Shown here piece after piece: positions 27,026-32,756 of a stretch of DNA of 34,591 bases. Every line of letters starts with the position of its first letter. Within the stretch, counting starts at the first letter, position 1. A program made the translations under genes and the position numbers. The notes beneath the pieces were generated by a model that was not told the origin of the DNA, did no database searches, and worked only from the letters and a program-made list of their open reading frames with translations. This DNA is from Candidatus Komeilibacteria bacterium (GTDB taxonomy: Bacteria; Patescibacteriota; Patescibacteriia; UBA1558; UBA10009), in contig JAUYIT010000008.1 in assembly GCA_030688315.1 (NCBI GenBank), positions 85,240 to 119,830 of the forward strand, written 5' to 3'.

Positions 27026-27899
27026 AATCCAAAACCTTAAAATGATTTTGCCGTAAATATTCTTCGGTGACCCGGTAAAGAACTGGCGCGAAATTGGTCG
27101 TAATTTTTTCCGTTTTTATCGTTCGGCCGCTGATTTTTGTTTCTTTATATATTTCGTTGTATCTAAAATATTTTTGCTCGCGTTTGATAAAACAATGATT
27201 TTTTTCAAAGACATGGAATTTTTCGGCGATCGGTTCGGGCGTTAGGATTTGCCCTTTCAAATGATTGGCAGTCAGCCAGATTTTTAACTGCAGGGGCTGG
27301 CCGGAAACATTTTTTACTTTAAGATCGATAAAATTATATAAAATGGTCGCGCCGCCGCCAAAGGGCAGAGTGCGGCCGGAATCAGGAAAAACATCCATGG
27401 AATGATGATGCCGTTCCACCGTTTGCAGAGGGGCATGCAAAAAAATCCAGTATAAAAAGTTGGAAAGCTGGCACAAACCGCCGCCCACCCCTTCAATGAT
27501 TTTGCCGTTCGATAACAGCATGCCGTCAACGTAGCCGTCTTGGTATTTGGGCCGGCCGATAATTTTCCAAAAGGAAAAAATATCGCCGGGCATTATCACT
27601 ACGCCGTTCAGCCGCCGGATGGCTTGTTGTAGGTTGATTATTTTTTGTTCCTGCAGTTTTGGATCGCTTTCGCCCAGTTTGCGCCTTAACACGGATTGAT
27701 GCCGGGCAACCACGCAATCAAAAAAATCAACTCTGGTTTGGTATGTGATTCTCGGGTCTAAAACGTTTTCAAGGTTTCTGGCCAAATGCCGCAAAAAAAT
27801 AACCGGAGTTTTTATGGCCGGGTACTTTTTGGAAAAGGCGATCCTGGCGGGATTTTCATAATCCTGAATCAATGCGGAAATTTTGGTTTTCAAATTCAT
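27000..27899 (-). CDS. VanW family protein
   Basis: The 299-aa protein carries the VanW signature: VIMPGDIFSFWKIIGRPKYQDGYVDGMLLSNGKIIEGVGGGLCQLSNFLYW, then ERHHHSMDVFPDSGRTLPFGGGATILYNFIDL. VanW was named from vancomycin-resistance clusters. Its biochemical role is unsettled, and peptidoglycan or surface binding is proposed. No signal peptide is clear in this copy. It converges with the truB fusion, overlapping 26 bp, and starts next to the left edge of the cassette array. Confidence 0.88.
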   Translation of the reverse strand: MNLKTKISALIQDYENPARIAFSKKYPAIKTPVIFLRHLARNLENVLDPRITYQTRVDFFDCVVARHQSVLRRKLGESDPKLQEQKIINLQQAIRRLNGVVIMPGDIFSFWKIIGRPKYQDGYVDGMLLSNGKIIEGVGGGLCQLSNFLYWIFLHAPLQTVERHHHSMDVFPDSGRTLPFGGGATILYNFIDLKVKNVSGQPLQLKIWLTANHLKGQILTPEPIAEKFHVFEKNHCFIKREQKYFRYNEIYKETKISGRTIKTEKITTNFAPVLYRVTEEYLRQNHFKVLDFTAPDTAG

Positions 27900-27901
27900 T
27901 A

Positions 27902-27988
27902 GGTATAACGGTTCCTCAATCGGGTGGAACCACTTTTATCGGTAATATTATTACTCCTCGTTTCGGCGCAGTGGGCTATATTATATGC
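27902..27988. repeat. possible decayed attC-like end site of the cassette array
   Basis: The left edge reads GGTATAAC. The right edge reads ATTATATGC, which is the reverse complement (8 of 9) of GCATATAAC at the other side of the 131-aa gene unit. Between them is a hairpin GGTTCC/GGAACC but not the conserved L-like arms of the other sites. If real, this is the last, degenerate site of the array. Confidence 0.3.
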
Positions 27989-28376
27989 CATAACCGCTGT
28001 CAATGGCCCAGCGTAGCATCACAAACATGATTATTACTAGTAGTAGTAAAGGCAGCAGCATGCCTGTGGCAATGTAATGTCTTTTTTGATAAAAGCGCTT
28101 TATAGCCTTATACTCCAGGCCGAGTACGAGTATTATAATCACAGCTGTGCCTATTTGTAAAAAAAGATCCTTGCTCATGCCGAGCAATCTATGCAAATCC
28201 ACGGAAAATACTCCCATGTCAGCCATGTTACCCATGGCAAAAAGAAACAAAATAAATAATGGTATGGAAAGTAAGTTTGTAATCAACCCAATCATAAAAT
28301 CCAATACCTTTCTTTTTAATGAAATATAGTAACCCGGGGTGTTCATAGGTTGATTAGTAATATAGTTTTGATTCAT
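27981..28376 (-). CDS. small membrane protein of the leftmost unit, function unknown
   Basis: The 131-aa protein has a polar N-terminus (MNQNYITNQPMNTPGYYISLKRK) and three or four hydrophobic segments: about 27-48, 75-92 and 103-123. No family is recognised. Its stop codon lies within the ATTATATGC edge sequence, a tight packing typical of cassette genes. It is the last gene before the VanW gene on the chromosomal side. Confidence 0.55.
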   Translation of the reverse strand: MNQNYITNQPMNTPGYYISLKRKVLDFMIGLITNLLSIPLFILFLFAMGNMADMGVFSVDLHRLLGMSKDLFLQIGTAVIIILVLGLEYKAIKRFYQKRHYIATGMLLPLLLLVIIMFVMLRWAIDSGYGI

Positions 28377-28415
28377 ATTAAGTTTTAATGATTATTTATT
28401 TTATTTAAAGTTTAA

Positions 28416-28435
28416 GCTTGTCCGTTTAGGCGGCA
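28416..28435. repeat. remnant resembling the inner arm of an attC-like site
   Basis: GCTTGTCCGTTTAGGCGG differs by one base from the reverse complement of the inner arm CCGCCTAAGCGGACAAGC in the sites at 31390 and 33754. It is inverted relative to them and has no partner arm, so it looks like a fragment left by an earlier rearrangement. Confidence 0.4.
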
Positions 28436-28594
28436 GAAAATTTAAGTGGCCCCAAACGAGGTAAAGTCGAGTCAAGGGCAAACCGCATATAACGTGCGTG
28501 CGTATGCGAAGTTCAGTTGGAGTAATTTGCTAAAATTGTGCGGAGCACTAGCAAATTACGGAAAATGAATTTGCGTTAAAGCAAATTTGCCTTA

Positions 28595-28819
28595 TTATCT
28601 TAATCTATCGTATTCCTCTATTGAGAGCTGAATGTCATTAAGTATTTTTTTTAAAAGTCCTTTACTGATTTCATCGTGCATCGGTATTACTGTTGTTCTG
28701 CCATCTAGGTGTTTAAAAAAGACGTGAGACCCTTCGGCATCACGTTCTATAAAACCAAGACCCAAGAGGATTTTAATTAATTTCTTGGGTTTAATGGGAA
28801 TTAATCTAGGCATAAGCAA
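28595..28819 (-). CDS. hicA: HicA-family mRNA interferase toxin
   Basis: The 74-aa protein has the HicA double-stranded RNA-binding-like fold. KKLIKILLGLGFIERDAEGSHVFFKH contains the catalytic His in GSHVFF, followed by GRTTVIPMHDEISKGLLKKILNDIQLSIEEY, typical of the family. HicA cleaves mRNA and is neutralised by HicB. The gene overlaps the end of hicB by 14 bp (hicB first), the order found in a subset of HicBA modules. The first Met may be MPRLIPIKP, two residues downstream. Confidence 0.9.
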   Translation of the reverse strand: MLMPRLIPIKPKKLIKILLGLGFIERDAEGSHVFFKHLDGRTTVIPMHDEISKGLLKKILNDIQLSIEEYDRLR

Positions 28820-29030
28820 CTTCTAGGTTTTGTATGCCTACAAATTTAGTATTTTCTAGAGTATTTTTATTGTTATTCCTTAAACAAAGACACAAAACTT
28901 CCCTAAGGTTTTTAAGCATTTCCTCTTGGGTCTTACCTTGAGCATAACAAGAAGGAATGGTAGGAATAGAACCGATAAATATGCCATCTTCGTCTCTTTC
29001 AATATATACTGTAAAGTTAAGGTTTTTCAT
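28806..29030 (-). CDS. hicB: HicB-family antitoxin
   Basis: The ORF track starts at 29057. I prefer Met at 29030 (MKNLNFTVYIERDEDGIFIGSIPTIPSC), which gives the standard HicB N-terminus and about 74 residues. The fold is the partial RNase H-like HicB domain (YIERDEDG.FIG..P.IPSCYAQGKTQEEMLKNLREVLCLCL). There is no C-terminal DNA-binding domain, so this short form may not repress its promoter alone. It is co-transcribed with hicA. Confidence 0.88.
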   Translation of the reverse strand: MKNLNFTVYIERDEDGIFIGSIPTIPSCYAQGKTQEEMLKNLREVLCLCLRNNNKNTLENTKFVGIQNLEVAYA

Positions 29031-29048
29031 AAACGACGTAGGGCGAGC

Positions 29049-29077
29049 GAAATACAAAAGCTTTGTTTTTGTATTTC
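29049..29077. promoter_or_regulatory. palindrome upstream of hicBA (possible operator)
   Basis: Perfect 11-bp arms GAAATACAAAA (29049) and TTTTGTATTTC (29067), extended imperfectly outward (GGCGAGC/CGAGCC), lie 19 bp before the hicB start. An operator is likely by position. A structural repeat is the alternative. Confidence 0.45.
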
Positions 29078-29163
29078 CGAGCCGAGGAGTTTATATGTTA
29101 ATATACCCTTATATTATCAAAAGTTAAAAAATAAGGCAAATTTGCTTTAACCGCATGAGCGGT

Positions 29164-30022
29164 GTTAGGGGATGTAAATTTTAAATCTTTTTAAATCTTG
29201 CGACAAATTCATCTCTCGTCATAATTACTTGTCTGACTTCTGGCTTCTCTCCAGTTTTTAAAAATTTTTCCAGAGACTTTTTATTATACTGCAAAGCCAG
29301 GTGTTGAGTAGCTGTTACATCATTGTCATCTGGTAAAGTATTTTCTATTGAAATTTTATTACCTAAAATCAATCTAGTTATTTTTTCCATTTTTTTATTA
29401 AATAACCATGACTTCATAATAATTCTATCTGCCTTAATTTCACCTGTTTCTAATTTAGACCCTATCTTTTGAAAACCATCAAAAATTTTGGAAATTAATT
29501 CTGTACTTTCTGTGCCAGTCGGTCGGATGTGTAATGAAATTTCATTTTCACCCTCTTTTTTATATGCGATGAGCTCATTTACGTGAATCATATCGGAACC
29601 TTCTTCAACTTCACTCTCTTGCCTGTTCCATTCTGATAAAAAAAGGTTGATAACTGATGATGTAGCCAATCTGTTGGCGAAGTTATCTTTGGAAAAATTA
29701 TTTTCCCGGCACTCCTGTAAAGCTATGTTTATTATTTGAAATAATTCTTCTTCAACTGCTGATCGTTGTGTCTCTTTATTTACATTATTTAATCTAGAAG
29801 TATAAAAATCAAGCATTCTTTCAGTTATTGCCTCTTTGTTTTTGTCATCACTATTTATATTGAGTAAATCTCGGTATGACTCAAAGCCTCCGGCGAATCG
29901 AATAAACGCAGGATTAGATAAAATTTGTTCTTTTGTGCTAATTTTTTCTGGGTGAATTTGTTGCGGCTGCTCAAAACTTATCATAAAAGTATTAAAAAGA
30001 TTTAAAATTTATTTCATATAAC
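29164..30022. repeat. terminal inverted repeats of the 267-aa protein unit
   Basis: The left end (29164) begins GTTAGGGG and the right end finishes CATATAAC. Inside both, a 20-bp perfect inverted match (TAAATTTTAAATCTTTTTAA at 29175-29194 against 29992-30011) reaches into the 3' end of the gene. The outermost 7 bases beyond GTTA match poorly, unlike the other units, which suggests an exchange of the core. Confidence 0.7.
29181..29984 (-). CDS. cassette-encoded protein of unknown function
   Basis: The 267-aa protein is soluble, acidic, and has no signal peptide or membrane helix. It is mostly predicted helical (ISTKEQILSNPAFIRFAGGFESYRDLLNIN; NRLATSSVINLFLSEWNRQESE), with a central more regular segment (NEISLHIRPTGTESTELISKIFDGFQKIGSKL). 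I do not recognise a family. Its final codons lie in the unit's terminal inverted repeat. The AT-rich codon use matches the other cassettes and differs from the housekeeping genes. Confidence 0.7.
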   Translation of the reverse strand: MISFEQPQQIHPEKISTKEQILSNPAFIRFAGGFESYRDLLNINSDDKNKEAITERMLDFYTSRLNNVNKETQRSAVEEELFQIINIALQECRENNFSKDNFANRLATSSVINLFLSEWNRQESEVEEGSDMIHVNELIAYKKEGENEISLHIRPTGTESTELISKIFDGFQKIGSKLETGEIKADRIIMKSWLFNKKMEKITRLILGNKISIENTLPDDNDVTATQHLALQYNKKSLEKFLKTGEKPEVRQVIMTRDEFVARFKKI

Positions 30023-30130
30023 GTGCGTGGATTGCCGAAGTTGCTCGCGTGATCCCGAGCGAGCGAAGGTGCTAAAATTGGCCGGAGGCCTAGCACCGTA
30101 GCGACGAGGGGGAATGAGCAATTTGTATGA

Positions 30131-30513
30131 GCAAGGCGAAAAAATAACTTAGTTTCTGATAATCTCGCTTTTAAAATACTTTTCTTGAAAGTCGGTCAAG
30201 GTTTTAATTTGCTCATCAGTAAAGGTAATCCCTTTTGGTACAACTATTAGCTTGTCATCATTATCGTTTAACCTATGGATTACCGCAATACATTCTCCAG
30301 TAAACTCAGTCAGTGGTTCAAAAATACCTAAAATATACGCGTCTATCTCTTCACCATCAGGAGCCATTGTATTAGGGATATAACCATAGTTTTGAGTATA
30401 GTAAATTTCAGGGATTCTAGGATGAGTAGTGCCCATTGGCCTATCCATAATAACCTTAACTATTTGACTTATATATTTAGGATAATCATTCATAATGAGT
30501 TTTTTCGCCTTGC
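30131..30513. repeat. pyrophosphatase-like unit bounded by 14-bp inverted repeats
   Basis: GCAAGGCGAAAAAA (30131-30144) and its exact reverse complement (30500-30513) tightly enclose the gene: 4 bp after the stop and 6 bp before the start. The ends lack the GTTA/TAAC core of the other units, having GCAA/TTGC instead. Confidence 0.75.
30149..30493 (-). CDS. small family I inorganic pyrophosphatase-like protein
   Basis: The 114-aa protein matches the short pyrophosphatase-like family, which lacks the first third of E. coli Ppa. It has VKVIMDRPMGTTHPRIPEIYYTQNYGYIPNT, then APDGEEIDAYILG, where E. coli has DGDPVDVLV. Of those three metal-binding Asp residues the middle one is Glu here. NDDKLIVVPKG keeps the later Asp. 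It may hydrolyse pyrophosphate or another diphosphate, or act on a nucleotide. Activity is uncertain because of the short length. There is no clear Shine-Dalgarno sequence: the start follows the inverted repeat by six bases. Confidence 0.8.
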   Translation of the reverse strand: MNDYPKYISQIVKVIMDRPMGTTHPRIPEIYYTQNYGYIPNTMAPDGEEIDAYILGIFEPLTEFTGECIAVIHRLNDNDDKLIVVPKGITFTDEQIKTLTDFQEKYFKSEIIRN

Positions 30514-30584
30514 GCTTGTCCCGAGTTTACGAGGGGAATCGGCAATCCTGTGTTAGGTGCTGTATTTGGCGCGTTGTGTCGCCT

Positions 30585-31190
30585 TTATTTCTTAAGACCT
30601 TTTTTTATTATTTTTGCCATTGGTTCGTGTTCTCCTTTTGCTCCTTTAATACAAGCTTTAATATATTCGGATTTTGGTTTTTTGCTCCAGTCAATCGGGT
30701 CATAGCCTGATTTTACGCCAATTAAATCAATAAATAAACGGATAGTTCTGCCGTTGCCTTCCCGAAAAGGATGAATTATATTAAATTCATTATGAATAAT
30801 CGCTAGGTTTTTAGCTAGCTCGTCTTGGTTATCAGATTGTTTAGGTAATGTTATTTTAAGCAGCTTGTCAAAGTCTGCTAATGCCTGGTCAATATATTTA
30901 ATTGGAGCAAAAAACATCTCATCTTTTGAAATATTTACTGTTCTTACTTTTCCAGCCCAGTCGTATAAATGACCTAGAAAGTATTTATGGATTGAAAATA
31001 ATAAAGAAAGGTCAAATTTAACCTTTCTCTTTTGTAGTAATTCAAAAAAATGTGTGTAGGTATCAGAGAGTAGCAAGGTCTCGGCACGATTTAATCGTTT
31101 TTTACTTTTAATGCCAAGCTTATTTTTTAAAATCCCCATACTAACACTTGCAGTTTCATCGCTTACGTAATACCGAGAATGCTCTGCCAT
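30585..31190 (-). CDS. Fic/DOC family toxin (class I)
   Basis: The 201-aa compact Fic protein has the full active-site motif HPFREGNGRTIR at residues 140-151 and the upstream flap region (DWAGKVRTVNISKDEMFFAPIKYI). The domain order matches VbhT/FicT-type toxins, which AMPylate targets such as gyrase in known cases. It has no inhibitory helix of its own. That function is supplied by the 52-aa ORF just upstream, whose end overlaps this gene by 35 bp. The pair is a self-contained toxin-antitoxin cassette. Confidence 0.9.
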   Translation of the reverse strand: MAEHSRYYVSDETASVSMGILKNKLGIKSKKRLNRAETLLLSDTYTHFFELLQKRKVKFDLSLLFSIHKYFLGHLYDWAGKVRTVNISKDEMFFAPIKYIDQALADFDKLLKITLPKQSDNQDELAKNLAIIHNEFNIIHPFREGNGRTIRLFIDLIGVKSGYDPIDWSKKPKSEYIKACIKGAKGEHEPMAKIIKKGLKK

Positions 31191-31314
31191 AAGATTTTAA
31201 AGTTTGAATAAGCTTTTTATCTTTTTTTGCTTCATTAAAACTCAATCCTTCCATCTTTGAAGATTGTGCTACGGCTTTATGGATTTGTTTAGTATTTATG
31301 GATGTATTTTTCAT
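31156..31314 (-). CDS. 52-aa antitoxin of the Fic toxin (VbhA/FicA-like), missed by the ORF track
   Basis: Translation of the minus strand from ATG at 31314 gives a 52-residue protein with NTKQIHKAVAQSSKMEGLSF and ends AFSVLRKR, then TGA. SSKMEG is the [S/T]xxxE[G/N] inhibitory motif that inserts a Glu into the Fic nucleotide site. Class I Fic antitoxins are separate proteins of about this size encoded directly upstream, as here. The reading frame overlaps the start of the toxin by 35 bp, suggesting translational coupling. It is too short for the supplied track. Confidence 0.85.
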   Translation of the reverse strand: MKNTSINTKQIHKAVAQSSKMEGLSFNEAKKDKKLIQTLKSYGRAFSVLRKR

Positions 31315-31338
31315 AGAAAGTAGGTTACTTATATATGA

Positions 31339-31367
31339 ATATTAACATATTTTTTTGAATATTTCAA
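31339..31367 (-). promoter_or_regulatory. candidate internal promoter of the Fic cassette
   Basis: On the minus strand, TTGAAA (31362-31367), 17 bp, then TAATAT (31339-31344) lie just before the antitoxin start. Toxin-antitoxin cassettes often carry their own promoters. Confidence 0.4.
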
Positions 31368-31389
31368 GGTAAAATTTTAGCCAAATATG

Positions 31390-31548
31390 GCGCCTAACTG
31401 TCCACCATATGCGAAGTTGCGCAGGCCGCGTGGCGGTATAATCGCGAGCCGATAGGCGAGCTAACCGCCTAAGCGGACAAGCAATTTGGGTGGAGTGAGC
31501 CACGAGCTTGCGAGTGGCGAGCGGAACCGCATATGGGGTGTTATATGG
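31390..31548. repeat. attC-like site 3 (uninterrupted)
   Basis: The edges are GCGCCTAAC and GTTATATGG. Next to them CCATATGCG (left) pairs with CGCATATGG (right). Inside are arms AAGTTGC/GCAATTT, then CCGC-GTGGCGGT/ACCGCC-TAAGCGG. A separate accessory hairpin, GCCAC...GTGGC, sits between GGTGGA and the right arm. TCCACC on the left can alternatively pair with GGTGGA. The ORF-track entry at 31342-31560 is a shadow of this repeat. Confidence 0.75.
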
Positions 31549-32616
31549 AGTTTCGCCCAATCCTTAATTTATTCCCATTTGTATTTTTATTTGTTTTTCA
31601 ACTTCCGGCAATATCTTTTGTAAATCACCTTTAACTAAAGCATCTTCTTTACCTAAATAGGTTGGCTGACTTAAATCTAAAGAAATAATTTTGCCAGACG
31701 GATTATTAGCCTTATACCATGAGAGCAGACCTCTGTCGTCAAAGCTTAATCCTACACATACGATAGCGTCAATATCGCTAAACCATTTTGGGTCAATATC
31801 TTTTTTTAGCGACGCTCCTTCAGTGTGATAAGGTTTAATTCCTGTACGTTCCTGTAATAAATCAAAATTTTCAGTCAATATTTTTGTTGATTTTAATTTA
31901 GCTATTTCCGCTAATGATTGGTGCGCTGGGCTTGGCTCATGCTCAAATGCGGACTGACAAAATTGTCGAAATTGGTTTTGCGCCGTTTCAGGATCATTTA
32001 AAACCGTACGAACAAAACCATCAACTGGCACTGCTTGATCTATGCCCAAAGCTTCTTTAAGCTGAGCCATATTGTAAACGCCAGCTTCTGCAGATATGCC
32101 TGCGCCAGTATAGAATATCACCTTTTTATTACTGATAAATTCAGTTAAATCCTCAACGGTCATTTGTTGAACTTCAGGCATATCTGTTTCAAAGTCACGT
32201 GGCTCGGCAACATGATATTCTGGCGCAAAACCAACATTTGATTCCTTTTGCTCAGGCTCTTTAAAACTACCATATTGGTAAGTAAAAACTGGTACATTTT
32301 TTCCATCGACAATTTTGTCATTGACTGAAAATTTTGATTTTTCTGTTTCTGTTAAATCGTCAGGCAGGCGGTCTGGATATTCAATTGTGAAAGACATTTG
32401 TCCGTTTTTGTATCGTAAAGTATAGCCATGAGAATCGCTAAAAAAAGTAGCATCCCAGCTTTTATCCATTTTTTCAATATCTTCTGGCAAAATTATTTCT
32501 GGTGCTGTTAGAAGTTTGTTTGATTTTTCCGCTTCAGGTTTTATTGGTTGTTCGGGATTCATAAGAATGAAAATACAAATGGGTATTTAAAATATTTGGG
32601 CGAAATTTCATATAAC
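31540..32616. repeat. about 50-bp terminal inverted repeats of the Sir2-like unit
   Basis: The left end (31540-31590) and the reverse complement of the right end (32566-32616) share GTTATATG, TTTCGCCCAA and CCCATTTGTATTTT in the same order, separated by short divergent stretches of nearly equal length. The left copy covers the last eight codons of the gene. The right copy lies just before its start. Confidence 0.85.
31564..32562 (-). CDS. Sir2-like NAD-dependent protein with a novel N-terminal region
   Basis: The 332-aa protein ends in a sirtuin-type Rossmann domain. FYTGAGISAEAGV (150-162) binds NAD, TENFD (230-234) stands for the usual TQNxD, and HTEG (246-249) holds the likely catalytic His. 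VGLSFDDRGLLSWY and IISLDLSQ follow as in the family. The four zinc-binding Cys of classical sirtuins are absent. The first about 135 residues (KSWDATFFSDSHGYTLRYKNGQMSFTIEY) form an unrecognised, beta-rich region. It may deacylate proteins, transfer ADP-ribose, or consume NAD as in phage-defence Sir2 proteins. Nothing here decides between them. Confidence 0.8.
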   Translation of the reverse strand: MNPEQPIKPEAEKSNKLLTAPEIILPEDIEKMDKSWDATFFSDSHGYTLRYKNGQMSFTIEYPDRLPDDLTETEKSKFSVNDKIVDGKNVPVFTYQYGSFKEPEQKESNVGFAPEYHVAEPRDFETDMPEVQQMTVEDLTEFISNKKVIFYTGAGISAEAGVYNMAQLKEALGIDQAVPVDGFVRTVLNDPETAQNQFRQFCQSAFEHEPSPAHQSLAEIAKLKSTKILTENFDLLQERTGIKPYHTEGASLKKDIDPKWFSDIDAIVCVGLSFDDRGLLSWYKANNPSGKIISLDLSQPTYLGKEDALVKGDLQKILPEVEKQIKIQMGIN

Positions 32617-32756
32617 TGTCCACCATATGCGAAGTTGCGAAGTGAGTGAGGGGGTAAAATATCGGCGGAGCCGACCCCCGAACGAACGAGCAATTTGGGT
32701 GAACCCTGAGCGAGCGTAGCGAGTCGAAGGGTGAACCGCATATGGGGTGTTAGCGG
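32609..32756. repeat. attC-like site 4 (uninterrupted)
   Basis: The edges are CATATAAC and GTTAGCGG, with CCATATGCG/CGCATATGG and AAGTTGC/GCAATTT as in site 3. The inner stem is GGGGGT/ACCCCC tipped by TCGGC-gga-GCCGA. The accessory hairpin CCCT...AGGG sits before the right arm. The TAAAAT and GGA loop features link it to sites 1 and 2. Confidence 0.75.

Larger units (their letters stand above)
28575..29151. repeat. HicAB unit bounded by 22-bp perfect terminal inverted repeats
   Basis: The left copy starts GTTAAAGCAAATTTGCC (28575-28596). The right copy (29130-29151) is its exact reverse complement over 22 bp. The left copy overlaps the last bases of hicA. Each end also carries the GTTA/TAAC core used by the attC-like sites. 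Confidence 0.85.
28485..29171. repeat. attC-like site 1, interrupted by the HicAB unit
   Basis: The left part (28485-28574) reads GCATATAACGTGCGTGCG..., then arms AAGTTCA/TGAATTT (with a G-T pair) around a perfect 11-bp stem GTAATTTGCTA/TAGCAAATTAC tipped by GTGC-gga-GCAC. The right part (29152-29171) reads CGCATGAGCGGTGTTAGGGG and pairs with the first bases of the left part (TAAC...TATGCG). The HicAB genes lie between, in their own inverted repeats, at the position where sites 3-5 hold a short hairpin. An alternative reading is two adjacent sites, one of normal size and one of only about 20 nt. Confidence 0.6.
30015..30560. repeat. attC-like site 2, interrupted by the pyrophosphatase-like gene
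   Basis: The left part reads CATATAACGTGCGTGGATTGCCG, then arms AAGTTGCTC/GAGCAATTT around GGTGCTA/TAGCACC, tipped by GGCC-gga-GGCC. The right end reads CGGCAATCC-t-GTGTTAGGTGC, which pairs with GGATTGCCG of the left part. The pyrophosphatase-like gene with its own 14-bp inverted repeats lies between GAGCAATTTG and the right arm. That is the same position as HicAB in site 1 and the short hairpin in sites 3-5. Confidence 0.65.
30552..31398. repeat. terminal inverted repeats of the Fic toxin-antitoxin unit
   Basis: The left end GTTAGGTGCTGTATTTGGC (30552) matches the reverse complement of the right end (31380-31398) at 16 of 19 positions. All three differences are transitions, which keep G-T pairing possible in a folded strand. 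Confidence 0.75.

Noticed and set aside
27902-27988. Terminator for the 131-aa membrane protein gene
   Set aside because: The GGTTCC/GGAACC hairpin lacks a T run on the minus strand, so an intrinsic terminator is not supported. A decayed site remains possible.
31342-31560. 72-aa ORF over site 3
   Set aside because: It is entirely a translation of the structured repeat, with no start signal.
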